From contig NZ_AP024619.1 in the NCBI RefSeq assembly GCF_019668485.1, positions 619,001 to 683,000 of the forward strand: a DNA stretch of 64,000 nucleotides, given 5' to 3'. Made by a program: the position numbers and the translations under genes. Below are positions 44,901 through 53,246 of the stretch, one piece after another; position 1 is the stretch's first letter; each line of letters starts with the position of its first letter. This DNA comes from Gelria sp. Kuro-4. GTDB lineage: Bacteria > Bacillota > DTU030 > DUMP01. Under the pieces are notes generated by a model, which worked only from the letters and a program-made list of their open reading frames with translations, had not been told where the DNA came from and ran no database searches.

Positions 44901-45470
44901 CGCTGCTTCAATTCGATCGTTGGTGAGAATCTCAAAGGGCAGGTGAAAGCGCTGACTCATTTCATCCTGCCACTGTTCGGCTAGATTGCCAGGACAGACA
45001 ATGAGACACCGGTGCAGGTCGCCCCGCAGCACCAGCTCTTTGATAAAGAGGCCGGTCATAATGGTCTTACCGGCGCCGGGGTCGTCGGCCAAGAGGAAAC
45101 GCAGCGGCTGTCGGCTGAGCATTTCGCCGTAAACGGCTGTTATCTGGTGAGGCAGTGGCTCTACAAGGGAAGTATGTACCGCCAAGTACGGGTCGAATAA
45201 GTAGCCCAAGCGGATACGATACGCCTCGGAAACCAGCCGGAGAAGCTCGCCGTCGGCAGCAAAGCTCCACAGGCGACCCTCAGTGACAATTTCAAGGGCG
45301 GGCTCATTGTCACGATAAAGCAGTTGGCTGCCCAGGCGCCCGGCAGTATCTTTATAAGTAAGGTCAATAACAGAGTCCCCATACCATTTAACGTCGACTA
45401 CCGTCACCGCGCGGTCCGGCAGTACTCCCCTAACTGTGGCACCCTGGGTCAAATCTTCCAGACGGGCCAT
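41991..45470 (-). CDS. SNF2-family helicase with C-terminal DUF3883
   Basis: 1159 residues. SF2/SNF2 motor: motif I LLADDPGAGKTIMTG (about 127-140), DEAH box DLIVCDEAHKM (about 228), TATPHN, then helicase C domain VATDAAGEGINLQRA and PWNPNRLEQRFGRIHRIGQ (about 590-625). The last 110 residues are DUF3883, a restriction-endonuclease-like fold: YDIESRVPGTGKLRFIEVKG with D ... E-V-K. Similar in layout to DrmD of DISARM. ATG with GAGGGGG upstream; 53 bases to the methyltransferase. Confidence 0.92.
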   Translation of the reverse strand: MARLEDLTQGATVRGVLPDRAVTVVDVKWYGDSVIDLTYKDTAGRLGSQLLYRDNEPALEIVTEGRLWSFAADGELLRLVSEAYRIRLGYLFDPYLAVHTSLVEPLPHQITAVYGEMLSRQPLRFLLADDPGAGKTIMTGLFIKELVLRGDLHRCLIVCPGNLAEQWQDEMSQRFHLPFEILTNDRIEAAHTGNIFLELPLCIARLDKLARNEDLQAKLEQTDWDLIVCDEAHKMSASFFGGEVKYTKRYRLGQLLSRITRHFLLLTATPHNGKEEDFQLFMALLDGDRFEGRFRDGVHTVDASDLMRRLVKEELYRFDGTPLFPERIAYTVNYSLSDAEAALYKEVTEYVREEFNRADALENEGHKGTVGFALTILQRRLASSPEAIYQSLRRRRLRLEERLQEEKLLRRGARVQAAQTLSLDDIEDLEDAPGAELEETEETVVDQATAARTIAELEAEIATLRRLERQAYQLRASGTDRKWDELSKLLQNNAEMFDASGTRRKLVIFTEHRDTLNYLAERIRSLLGKGEAVVTIQGGMGREERRKAQEAFSQDKEVMILVATDAAGEGINLQRAHLMVNYDLPWNPNRLEQRFGRIHRIGQNEVCHLWNLVAAETREGEVFHRLFSKLEEERRALGGRVFDVLGRVTFDNRPLRDLLLEAIRYGERPEVRARLHRVVDNAFDRNHLRRLLEERALVRDSMDVRRVQEIREEMERLEARRLQPHFIASFFMKAFTLLGGSIREREPKRYEITHVPLAIRNRDRLIGTGEPVLPRYERVTFEKELITVSGKPLAAFLCPGHPLLDATIDLILERYRELLKQGAVLLDPSDPGEEVRALFYIEHTIQDGRLDKAGNRRVASRQLQFVEVDSEGKAHSAGYAPYLDYRALSEEERLLVQPVLEKSWLSRDLEAAATAYAIKELVPSHLQAIKSRREELVTKTMAAVKDRLSKEIAYWDHRAAELKAQEEAGKVNARINSAKASQRADELTARLEKRMAELEQERHLAPLAPVVIGSALIVPQGLIARLKGAQTSPAMFALETREVERIAMAAVMAEERRLGYEPCDVSAEKCGYDIESRVPGTGKLRFIEVKGRRKGATTVTVTKNEILTALNKPDDYILAIVEVDGEQGRPIYVPCPFRREPDFAVTSVNYDVRELIGKG

Positions 45471-45513
45471 AGTGGCTACCCCCTCGCGGCTTAAGCTCTT
45501 ATGAAGCAGCTGA

Positions 45514-47949
45514 TTATCCCTTGTTCATCATCTCAACGACATATTCCGGTCTTTGCCTAATGACACTACCCGGGACACGGTGTGGGGCTGTGGCGCCTTC
45601 GTTCCAGATCTCCAAGCCGTCGGTAGTTATTTGCGGTCGGACTCGTATGTTCCGGCCCAAGAGGTGTAATTCCCAGCGACTGTCACCGGTGTCTACTACT
45701 TTGTACTTTATGCCCATTACCCTTAGTGCTTCTACCAGTCGTCGTTCTGTCTCCCGTTTCAGTCGCAGTTCGTCAATGGTTTGTGCTGTCAGGAGGGCTT
45801 CCAAAGTGGTGGTGATAAAGTCAAACCGGCGCCGCAATGGGTTGGTTATGGGTTTAGGGAGCTCCTGCCAACTATCGGGTAGCAGGCTTATTTTGTAATA
45901 AAGCCTTTCCCCATCGCCATGCAGGGGACGCAGCTCAGTAATCTGCGGAAGATCTTTCTCATGGACCACGGTAGTTTCTCCTGTCTGGGCAAACTGTTTA
46001 ATACACCCATCTGCAAAGAACGCCACGTACTCAAAACCAAGCCTGGCAGCGGAGAACTTGTCAACAGGGATGTGGTAGTAACCTACGCGACGAGCAAACG
46101 CCAGACGTTCGGGCCGCTTGTCGCGGCCGAGTGTCCCAACGAGGACCGGGTTGTTCCGATACCGCCTTCCCCAGAAAACATCGTGGTCCCGCGGAAAGAT
46201 GGCATGGTCCATATGGGCCACGTTGGGCCACTCAAGCAGCTTTCTCAGGAAAGCTTCGACTAAGTCCGTAGCCCCAGGCAAGAAAGGGAGGGCCCCGATG
46301 CCCACTTTCTCAAGGCTGCGAAAGAAGTGGTGCTGCACGAATTCACCGCGCCAAGGGAAAAGAATACACGCGCCTAGCGCGTCCCGGGTATACACCTGGG
46401 TAGAGGGGTCGCCGGCCAGGAAGGCATCGCGGTATCTGTGCATAGTATTGACGTCCTCTTCCTTTGGCCCCGGTGCACTGTACCTTTTTACATAGTCCGG
46501 CGTTGCATCAAGCCTATACTTAGCGTCTAGGATGTAACGATGGTGCCCGCCCGGCGTTTTACGGTCTATCGTTAGTAGCATATCCGGCTGTTGGGGTGTG
46601 GTTGGCGATTGAATGTCGGGATAGGCATTGTAACCGAGCTCGATGGTTGCTCCATCCGGTGCCTTATAGGTTACGCAGCTGGCTCTTCCTTTCTTTAGTA
46701 CTAACGCAACACCCGTGCTCTCAACCCGGATGATGTCTTGCGACTGCAACCGGCAGTAATGCGCCAGGATTTCCCTGAGCCTCAGGAAACACCAGTACTC
46801 ATAAAGCTCATGAATTGATTTCAGCCCCACCCGCAAAGCCGCGCCCTTTATGTTTAAACCCCGCAGAAGAAGAAGGTGGGCACGAAAAACTTCTCGATAC
46901 CCGGGACCGAACTGCAAGACCAGGGACGGACTGTAGCCGGGATGCCAGGTTCCTACATTTCTCAAGAATTTCAACTGCAGTAGCCGTTTTATCCTGGTCG
47001 CAAACTCGGCCAATACCTCATTCACAGCCGGGTTAGGGTAAGGTGAGCCCTGGTATTTCTGTTCCAGGCGCTTTAGATGCTTGAGGGTTTGTTCCAGGAC
47101 CCAGCGTACGAAGCGATTTTCGGGAGTATCGTACGTGACCTGCTTTTCGGCGGCGGGGAACTTCCAAGCGGAATCTGGTCGAGAGGGTTTTCCGTTAATT
47201 GCTTCCCACTGCTCAGGATGGTGTCTCAACCAGCGCAAAGCTGACTTACCAGGTCGCCGAACTTGGTCTATCCGGCGGAAATGCTCGTTAACCGCTAGAG
47301 AATGGTGCGGGTGATTTGCAACCGTGCGAACTGCCACTTCCAGGTCTTTAAGCAAGTATCGCAAGGTAGAGATCCACTCAACATCAGTAGGAGAGTGGCC
47401 GCTCTTCTGCGAGGAAACCGGGCGAAAAGTCTTAGTCAAGAAGTTAAAAACCAGGCCTAACACCTCAGAGTAGACTTCCTGAACCATTTGCTCGTAGTCC
47501 AAGCGATAATCAATTTTCGTGGGAAAGACCTCGACAGAGATACTGAGCACCTGGCGCTTGTCCCATAAAAAGACGAATTCCGAACTGCCCACTTCACTGC
47601 CAAAGTTGATGACGGCTGAGTAAACCTTGCCTTGACGATCCACAGGACGGACAGCAGCTCTTAATAGCGGGTTTTCGTGCCAAACGCCGAACTGGCCGGC
47701 CTTTTTTGTTGCTATGATTAGTTCGTAATTCTGTTGCTCAAAAAAGAGCGGTGGGTGCGCTTGCACTGAAAGCTGTTCTCCCAGCTCGCTGTGGTAGATT
47801 TCCAGGTGGTTGTACCTACCACGGATAACTGTTTTAGCCACGGCTCCTGCCTGCAAAGCTGGAACATACTGCAACACCTCTTCGGGTTTCGGACCCTTGA
47901 GGACGAGATCGAAGCAGTCGGTTTCCACGGTGACAAGGTTGGCACTCAT
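45514..47949 (-). CDS. DUF2357 protein with PD-(D/E)xK nuclease domain (McrC-like)
   Basis: 811 residues from ATG 47949, 7 bases after the McrB-like stop. The N-terminal half is the DUF2357 region (YELIIATKKAGQFGVWHENP, with ENRFVRWVLEQTLKHL about 280). The C-terminal half carries the nuclease core: QPDMLLTIDRKTPGGHHRYI then LDAKYRLD (D ... D-A-K, about 500-525). This arrangement is the usual partner of McrB-type GTPases where classical McrC is absent. Expected job: DNA cleavage powered by the McrB ring. Confidence 0.85.
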   Translation of the reverse strand: MSANLVTVETDCFDLVLKGPKPEEVLQYVPALQAGAVAKTVIRGRYNHLEIYHSELGEQLSVQAHPPLFFEQQNYELIIATKKAGQFGVWHENPLLRAAVRPVDRQGKVYSAVINFGSEVGSSEFVFLWDKRQVLSISVEVFPTKIDYRLDYEQMVQEVYSEVLGLVFNFLTKTFRPVSSQKSGHSPTDVEWISTLRYLLKDLEVAVRTVANHPHHSLAVNEHFRRIDQVRRPGKSALRWLRHHPEQWEAINGKPSRPDSAWKFPAAEKQVTYDTPENRFVRWVLEQTLKHLKRLEQKYQGSPYPNPAVNEVLAEFATRIKRLLQLKFLRNVGTWHPGYSPSLVLQFGPGYREVFRAHLLLLRGLNIKGAALRVGLKSIHELYEYWCFLRLREILAHYCRLQSQDIIRVESTGVALVLKKGRASCVTYKAPDGATIELGYNAYPDIQSPTTPQQPDMLLTIDRKTPGGHHRYILDAKYRLDATPDYVKRYSAPGPKEEDVNTMHRYRDAFLAGDPSTQVYTRDALGACILFPWRGEFVQHHFFRSLEKVGIGALPFLPGATDLVEAFLRKLLEWPNVAHMDHAIFPRDHDVFWGRRYRNNPVLVGTLGRDKRPERLAFARRVGYYHIPVDKFSAARLGFEYVAFFADGCIKQFAQTGETTVVHEKDLPQITELRPLHGDGERLYYKISLLPDSWQELPKPITNPLRRRFDFITTTLEALLTAQTIDELRLKRETERRLVEALRVMGIKYKVVDTGDSRWELHLLGRNIRVRPQITTDGLEIWNEGATAPHRVPGSVIRQRPEYVVEMMNKG

Positions 47950-47956
47950 ATGCGTT

Positions 47957-49699
47957 TCACATCCAGTACGATGTGTATCCTTCTTCTTCGAAACGGCGAA
48001 GCATAACGCCGATTTTCCGGGCCGTCCTTGGGTAGCGTGCATCTTCGGGGGGTTCGGCGACCTTGGCTACCAGATCGGGATCGTCTTCAGAAACCGTGAC
48101 ACCGGTTGTCCAATTCCACAGACCAACGAGAACCTGCCGAGTGGTGCTTGAACTACCCTGTACCCGAGGAAGAATCTTGCTCTGGAGTTGCATGTCGAAG
48201 CTCAGGTCATATTCCAACCCTGCTTCCCGCGCATGCAAAAGGAATAAACAGACCTCATCCCGCACGCGGTAACCAACCTGAAAATAACCTGGTTCGAGGA
48301 TGGCATTTACCTGCTCAAGAGAAGCGATGGTCTGCTCGAACAAGGCCGGCGCTTGGTCATAGAACTCTGGCAGGCGACAAAACACTGGACGCAGGGGGTG
48401 CCAATCCAACGGCTCACTGGCCACCGGCTCCGTGCCAGGACCTGCATGATAGCTTAGATTGACATGGTTAAACTCAAACACGTTAGCCCGATCCAAGACT
48501 TTACGGCTGAACGGATGGGTGGTTTCGTCCATGTTGACAGTACCGATAAAAAACACGTTATCGGAAACGTAGACCTTCGACCAAGGAGCTTCTGTAAATT
48601 CCGCCAGCACTGGCGGGGTTACAACCTTTCCATGCTGACGGTTACGCTTCTCAATTATGCTTAGGAACTCAGCAAAGTAATGCTCTACTCGGGCCAGGTT
48701 CATTTCGTCAAGACAAATAAAGTAGGGCAGGTCCGGGTGAGCGTTGGCATCCCTCAGAATCTCCAACAAAGGGCCCGGCCGAAAGTGACCCTGTAGGTCC
48801 CGGTAGCCTAAAAGGTCTGTACTGTCACTCCAATCAGGTCGAACGGCAATTGTATATTCGTGTGCGCCAAACTGGTGCGCCAGCAGCTCAACCAAGCGGG
48901 TCTTCCCGGTGCCTGAGATACCGGCCAAGAGCACAAAAGGCTTGCTTTTTAGGGATACACAGAAGGCTGCGAACTCTTCCGGTGGGTAGAAGAACCCCTG
49001 CCTCGTAATGCGTTGGTGTGCTTGCGTAATCAGTTGCTCCAAAGGAAGCTCACCTGGCCCTTCCACCTTGTTCGGAGGCAGATCAATGGTAGGAGCAGAG
49101 GTCGCAGCGGTGCTTGTTTCGATCGCGTACGCGCGGTACACGCGAAGGAGGGCTTCTAAATCCTTTGCCAGGCTGTCATCCGTGGGTAGAGCTGTACGTT
49201 CGTACGCTTTGTAGGCTATGGTTGAATCCACGTATCTGGCACCAGTTCCCTTAACTGCTCCAAGATTGATGTCCCAGTTCAGCTGAAAGCCAGGTAAACT
49301 GCGTATGTCTGGACGCTGCCGAAGAGCCTCAGCTCGGCTGCGCAGGGCTGGCTTGGCTTCCTTGGCGCCCAGCTGGTCATACACCTCTGTAACTCCCTGA
49401 TTAAGAGTCAGGTAGACGCGCGTCATATCGGCTGCAAACAAAAACACCACGTACACGCCGTTCTGCATCGAAGGAGCAACCCGTGAATCTAAAAAGGCGA
49501 TCCAAGGGATGGTGGCCCAGTTGCCTTGGCCGAGCGAGCCCTTGACTTTTAGCTCGGGATAATTACGCACGGCAGGAAGGGCTTTTAGCTCCTCTTCAAT
49601 CTGGTGGAGGGTGGTATGCAGTGGATGCTTCCCAAAACTTTGCTCCTGGGCTCCAACATAATTTTGCATTAGGTGTTCTAGTAGCGCCGCTAATCCCAC
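47957..49699 (-). CDS. McrB-like GTPase with DUF3578 N-terminal domain
   Basis: 580 residues from GTG 49699 (AGGAAGGCG 6 bases upstream). N-terminal DUF3578/MrcB domain (about 10-180: GNWATIPWIAFLDSRVAPSM, VYVVFLFAADMTRVYLTLNQ). Then the McrB-type AAA+ motor: P-loop LLAGISGTGKTRLVELLA (about 265), Walker B LPYFICLDEMNLARVEHYFA, and FFIGTVNMDETTHPFSRKVL (sensor, M-N-x-D-E-T). McrB rings bind modified DNA with the N-terminal domain and move it to the nuclease partner. First gene of the array. Confidence 0.92.
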   Translation of the reverse strand: MGLAALLEHLMQNYVGAQEQSFGKHPLHTTLHQIEEELKALPAVRNYPELKVKGSLGQGNWATIPWIAFLDSRVAPSMQNGVYVVFLFAADMTRVYLTLNQGVTEVYDQLGAKEAKPALRSRAEALRQRPDIRSLPGFQLNWDINLGAVKGTGARYVDSTIAYKAYERTALPTDDSLAKDLEALLRVYRAYAIETSTAATSAPTIDLPPNKVEGPGELPLEQLITQAHQRITRQGFFYPPEEFAAFCVSLKSKPFVLLAGISGTGKTRLVELLAHQFGAHEYTIAVRPDWSDSTDLLGYRDLQGHFRPGPLLEILRDANAHPDLPYFICLDEMNLARVEHYFAEFLSIIEKRNRQHGKVVTPPVLAEFTEAPWSKVYVSDNVFFIGTVNMDETTHPFSRKVLDRANVFEFNHVNLSYHAGPGTEPVASEPLDWHPLRPVFCRLPEFYDQAPALFEQTIASLEQVNAILEPGYFQVGYRVRDEVCLFLLHAREAGLEYDLSFDMQLQSKILPRVQGSSSTTRQVLVGLWNWTTGVTVSEDDPDLVAKVAEPPEDARYPRTARKIGVMLRRFEEEGYTSYWM

Positions 49700-49723
49700 T
49701 GTACTCGCCTTCCTAAGGTTGAC

Positions 49724-49751
49724 TCTTTACCTTTTACCAATCATTGTACAA
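49724..49751 (-). promoter_or_regulatory. Candidate promoter of the defence array
   Basis: Minus strand TTGTAC (49751-49746), 16-base spacer, TAAAGA (49729-49724), 25 bases before the McrB-like start. Moderate match only. Confidence 0.4.
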
Positions 49752-49811
49752 TTCTACTTCCCAGTAGGAAAGTCCTGCCCAACTGTTGACGCAGGGCTGA
49801 GCGAAAGCCCC

Positions 49812-49963
49812 ATGGCTTACACGCCATCCTGGCCTGGCTGGAGCCGAGCGGCTACCGCGTGGCCGGCCCGGTGCGCGAACACTACCTCCGGAGCCCGGCG
49901 GACGTGAGCGACCCGGCGCAGTTCGTCACGGAAATTCAGATACCGGTGGAACGAGCAGAGTAA
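49812..49963 (+). pseudogene. Remnant of a GyrI-like effector-binding domain gene
   Basis: A plus-strand frame ends AWLEPSGYRVAGPVREHYLR ... FVTEIQIPVERAE and TAA 49961-49963. The G-Y-x-x-x-G-P-x-x-E-x-Y and F-x-T-E-I-Q-I-P-V pattern closes GyrI-like/AraC effector-binding domains. Only about 50 codons remain and no start is seen, so it is a 3' fragment. Confidence 0.5.
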
Positions 49964-49968
49964 AAGGC

Positions 49969-50014
49969 AACCCCTGGGGTGCACTGGGTTTGCACAGTGT
50001 CCCCGGGGGTTTTC
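49969..50014. terminator. Bidirectional terminator hairpin
   Basis: AACCCCTGGGG pairs with CCCCGGGGGTT, extended inside by CACTG/CAGTG; TTTTCC follows on plus and TTGCCTTTT on minus. It can serve the flavodoxin gene and the old GyrI-like gene. Nothing else is seen in 50015-50149. Confidence 0.7.
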
Positions 50015-50149
50015 CTCACTATTTTGTGCTCTCCTGGGCGCAACGGGAGGCAACGACGCCAGGGCGAAGGAGAAAGCGTGGTCAATGTGCCACCCAGGGG
50101 CACACAGTCTCAGAGGTTCTGGAACACGGGGCCGTCACGATCACTCGGG

Positions 50150-50635
50150 TTACCAGCTGGTGGGTGATCCTGGACCCAGTCCTGCGGCGAAAGCGTCTAC
50201 CTCTTCGAGAAACGTCCGGCTGCTGCTGCAGAGGCTTTTGGCGGCCAGGTGGGCGCGGCCGATTAGGCTGTCCATCTCGGCGCAGATTCCCAGGTATTCG
50301 TTGCGGCGGTCGGCGCGGGTCAGGAGGTAGGCGACGTGCTTAATCCTAGACCCATATTGGGTAAGAAACGCCCGCACCGGGCTGCTCATTTTGCCGGCCC
50401 ACACGGGTGTGCCGACGACGACAAGGTCGTAGGCATCGAGGTCGGCCTTTACCTTGCCGATTTCTGCGCTCTTGCCGGTGAAGGCCTGATATCCACCCTT
50501 AAGAAAGCCAAGCGGTCCTTGATGGTTGTTGAGGTCTTGAATCTCCTCCAGGTCAGCACCCACCGCGGCCGCCAGCCTTTCGGCGGCCTTTTTGGTGTGC
50601 CCGCTGCGTGAGTAATAGACTACCAAGGTTTTCAT
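50150..50635 (-). CDS. Flavodoxin family protein
   Basis: 161 residues. FMN phosphate loop YYSRSGHTKKAAE (about 8-20) at the N-terminus, GTPVWAGKMSSPVRAFL for the 50/60s ring loop, and a final helix after the AYLLTRADRR segment. Single-domain, fits an NADPH-quinone or electron-carrier role. ATG with GGGAGGTG. Stands alone between the decayed GyrI-like fragment and the uncharacterised genes to the right. Confidence 0.88.
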   Translation of the reverse strand: MKTLVVYYSRSGHTKKAAERLAAAVGADLEEIQDLNNHQGPLGFLKGGYQAFTGKSAEIGKVKADLDAYDLVVVGTPVWAGKMSSPVRAFLTQYGSRIKHVAYLLTRADRRNEYLGICAEMDSLIGRAHLAAKSLCSSSRTFLEEVDAFAAGLGPGSPTSW

Positions 50636-50874
50636 TACAACACCTCCCGCCGTGTATGCTCTTCACGCCGGTTTCCACGACTCCCCTAGGCTGCTTACAA
50701 GCTCCGCTTGAACGCATTTTACGCACCGCGTCTGAACGGTCTCAAGTTCCAGGGTGCCGACTTTCCTTATCCTGTCGCTAGAGCGTTCCCCAGGATCCGC
50801 GTCAACCATCAGTCCCATCCTAGCAGTTTAGAAAGAACATAGCAAGTAAGATAATTTTAACTTGTTGTTAAGCA
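50636..50874. other. Intergenic region, AT-rich at the right
   Basis: Holds the flavodoxin upstream region. Around 50830-50865 an AT-rich stretch (AAGATAATTTTAACTTG) may be a promoter element; none is convincing. Confidence 0.3.
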
Positions 50875-51348
50875 CTACTCAGCCGGTGTGTGCCCACTCA
50901 GAGCCTGCCACCACCGCTGTATGGCTGCGTGTACGTGCGCGGCCCCTTCGGGTTGGCCGCGCTCCACCAGCTCTTGGGCGTAAGCTGCAAGGCCATCGGC
51001 GCTCAAGAGTCCGCCGGCCGGATCTGCGGTCAGAACGTTCTCGAGCGCCTGCAGATAGAATAGTTCCAGAGCGCGCTGTTCCGACCGAAGGATGTCATTG
51101 CCAATGCTTCCAAGCAAGAAATCGACCGACTCTGTTAGCTCCGGTTCTGCAGCGGCGTGGGCCTCCGCCCAAGCCTGTAACGCTTTCTTAACCTCTTCTA
51201 GAAAGACCTCATAGCCCCTCTCCCAGACGTTTTCCCGGATAAAGTCCCACAGCTGCAGTTGTAGCCAGTTTTCGGGGCTACCCGGCGAGGCGTTGGCACG
51301 GAAGGTTTGTCGGCTGGCCAGGCACATGTCCACCAGGGCGTTGACCAC
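50875..51348 (-). CDS. Hypothetical protein, likely truncated at the 5' end
   Basis: 157 residues from GTG 51348, but the same frame continues upstream without a stop to about 51555 (VDVLARHPSLEADFSQRSWE) where no start codon exists. Helical, acidic, ends HAAIQRWWQALSGHTPAE. I do not recognise a family. Lies 541 bases downstream of the DUF6930-like gene on the same strand; probably the end of a larger gene whose front has been frameshifted. Confidence 0.45.
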   Translation of the reverse strand: MVNALVDMCLASRQTFRANASPGSPENWLQLQLWDFIRENVWERGYEVFLEEVKKALQAWAEAHAAAEPELTESVDFLLGSIGNDILRSEQRALELFYLQALENVLTADPAGGLLSADGLAAYAQELVERGQPEGAAHVHAAIQRWWQALSGHTPAE

Positions 51349-51888
51349 CGCATAGGGGGGTACGGAAAAGGGGATTGTCCTGTCGCTCAGCGCGCCCAGG
51401 GCCGGAACAATCTGCTCCCAGCTTCTCTGTGAAAAGTCCGCCTCTAGAGACGGATGGCGCGCCAGGACGTCTACCAGATCCGAGGAGGCTCTTGTGGTGC
51501 CTTGGCTCGACCTCCCGTGACCGCAACCAAGCGATGATCTACCTGCTGCTCATCGAGCTTTTCTTTACCTTGTTTGCTGACCAACCCCTCCAAAAGCTCT
51601 GTGACAAGCGAGAGCAGTGTGGCCGGGGTGGGGGGCTCTTCCTCGGCGTCAGGCCTAAGCCCAGAGATGAGGCCGAGGGCGGTGCCTTTTTAGAGGAAAC
51701 AAACCCAGGCCGGGACCTGCGTTTTAGCCTCGTGCGCTTAAAGAAGTTTCTAGAGAGCGAGGCCGCCCCGGAGAGCGGAAAAGACGAAGAGCTGCATCAG
51801 GGATTAGTGTCCCACAGACAAAAATCGTTACGGCCGCCACCTCCTACTAGTAGTGCGCGATGGATTCCTGGTAACTTGCACCTTACGC
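51349..51888 (-). pseudogene. Frameshifted upstream part of the hypothetical gene
   Basis: Three minus-strand frames each show coding-like pieces: ISGLRPDAEEEPPTPATLLS and LVTELLEGLVSKQGKEKLDE in one, SREVEPRHHKSLLGSG in a second, DLVDVLARHPSLEADF in the third leading into the gene at 51348. This pattern fits a single gene broken by at least two shifts. No plus-strand gene is supported here. Confidence 0.35.
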
Positions 51889-52926
51889 TTAGACCAGCTC
51901 TACACCGGTGCCATTTAGAATTTCCTTCCGGATGGCCGCCACGGCGGGTAAGCCGCGCGCTGCCAATAGACGAAACCCCAACTTTTCGGCCAGTGGTGCC
52001 AATGCTGCACGGGTGGCGTAGTTTTGTGTCCCTACCAGCCGAGGAATGACGCCGGTCTGTTCTAGGAGGTCGAGAAACCTCGATTGGAGTTGTCGCGGCA
52101 AGTCTCCGGACGGCAGCATATCATAGCTGAGGATGAGGCGGCTATGAGCATCGACGCAAAGGAAAATGCGGGGATAGTAAGGTCGGGAGCCCTTTTCCTC
52201 TTGAATGGGGATGGGAGCGAGCGAGGCGTCCACCTCCCAAACCGCGTCGACTAGTTTACAGGACGCCTCGACGGCTCGTATCCGTGCCCGGTTTACCGCC
52301 AGTTTCATTTCTGCCATGGGGGCCGGGCGCGGACGAAGCAGTTTACTGCTCCAACTCAACCCGCCTTCTTGTCGTTCAGGGACCCGTACCAAGTATTCAC
52401 CTTCCGCTGTCAAGAGATAGTTCGGGTTCTCCCTGCAGGCGCAGGCCACATCCTGCGCCTGCTTGAGGGCCACAGTCAAGAATTGCGCCTCGGCCTTCTC
52501 GAGGAACCAGGGGTGATAGCCGGGCCGGAAACTGCGAAAGCACGGCCACTGCTTCCGACCGCGGAATTTTAGTCCCAAGGCCTTTATCGTCTCCAGATCC
52601 TCTTTCGCCAGTTGGTCGCGATCTTCGAAGGAGACGAGCAGGCATCTCTGGTCCAGCCCTCGATCAGGATCTTCTATCCTTCTCTCCTCCTGGTCCAGCA
52701 GCCTAAGCAGTGAGGCCAACCCTTCTTCGCCGAGGTAGAAGGCCAGGCCGAAGATATCTTTGCCGGCGCCCAGCACACTGGCGTACCCGATCTCGCCGCT
52801 GACTGGGTCTTGCACACCAAAGATGTCGATGTCCGACAGCCAATTCCAGCACGCGAGCCGCTTGAAGTCTTCGGCCGCCTGATAAAGCTCCCTATACTCG
52901 TCCAACCCCGGCGCTATGCTCTTCAT
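51889..52926 (-). CDS. DUF6930/DUF7309-like protein of unknown function
   Basis: 345 residues. The N-terminal half (SGEIGYASVLGAGKDIFGLA) and the C-terminal half (FLCVDAHSRLILSYDMLPSG, LEKLGFRLLAAR-like end) resemble uncharacterised proteins that pair these two domains; I am not certain of the DUF numbers. ATG with GAGGAG 9 bases upstream. No catalytic motif or signal peptide is seen. The next bases to the right (52927-53246) hold no supported gene. Confidence 0.6.
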   Translation of the reverse strand: MKSIAPGLDEYRELYQAAEDFKRLACWNWLSDIDIFGVQDPVSGEIGYASVLGAGKDIFGLAFYLGEEGLASLLRLLDQEERRIEDPDRGLDQRCLLVSFEDRDQLAKEDLETIKALGLKFRGRKQWPCFRSFRPGYHPWFLEKAEAQFLTVALKQAQDVACACRENPNYLLTAEGEYLVRVPERQEGGLSWSSKLLRPRPAPMAEMKLAVNRARIRAVEASCKLVDAVWEVDASLAPIPIQEEKGSRPYYPRIFLCVDAHSRLILSYDMLPSGDLPRQLQSRFLDLLEQTGVIPRLVGTQNYATRAALAPLAEKLGFRLLAARGLPAVAAIRKEILNGTGVELV

Positions 52927-53246
52927 TTTGCTCCGCTCCTCACATGGTTCTTTTCTGGGGGATGCCTTGCCTTAGTCCAAGGGGTTTTGTTCTGCTGCCA
53001 TAACAGTTCACCATGCAGGCTTGTTTTCCTTCGCGGCCTTAACCCCGGCCCTGCTCCTCGGCGTCGAGGCTCGTGCCTTTATACCCTTCGCCGCCTTCTC
53101 TTGGCTGCAGCCGCTTATCGAGCTGCTTTTTCTGCGCCGGGGAAGCTTTGCGCGGACAAAAAATACACCCAACCCCGACCGCAGATGACGGGGCGGGTGT
53201 GTTAGAATCAAGTTGAGCAGCTTGAGCGGGGGTCGCTGCGGAAGCG
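52927..53246. other. Stretch without a supported gene
   Basis: Minus-strand frames here have coding-like pieces such as CPRKASPAQKKQLDKRLQPR but no start and no family match; possibly debris of an old gene. Nothing else seen. Confidence 0.3.

Noticed and set aside
34612-49699. Calling the array DISARM or BREX
   Set aside because: No DrmA, DrmB (DUF1998) or DrmC (PLD), and no PglZ, BrxC or BrxA/B. Only the SNF2 helicase and methyltransferase roles are shared.
31496-49963. Integrative element bounded by a tRNA-Thr attachment site
   Set aside because: No integrase gene and no second copy of the tRNA 3' end was seen to the right of the defence array.
51375-52049. A 224-codon plus-strand frame
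   Set aside because: It lies opposite coding-like minus-strand pieces and the end of the DUF6930-like gene, lacks a ribosome site and looks like Pro/Arg-rich shadow reading.
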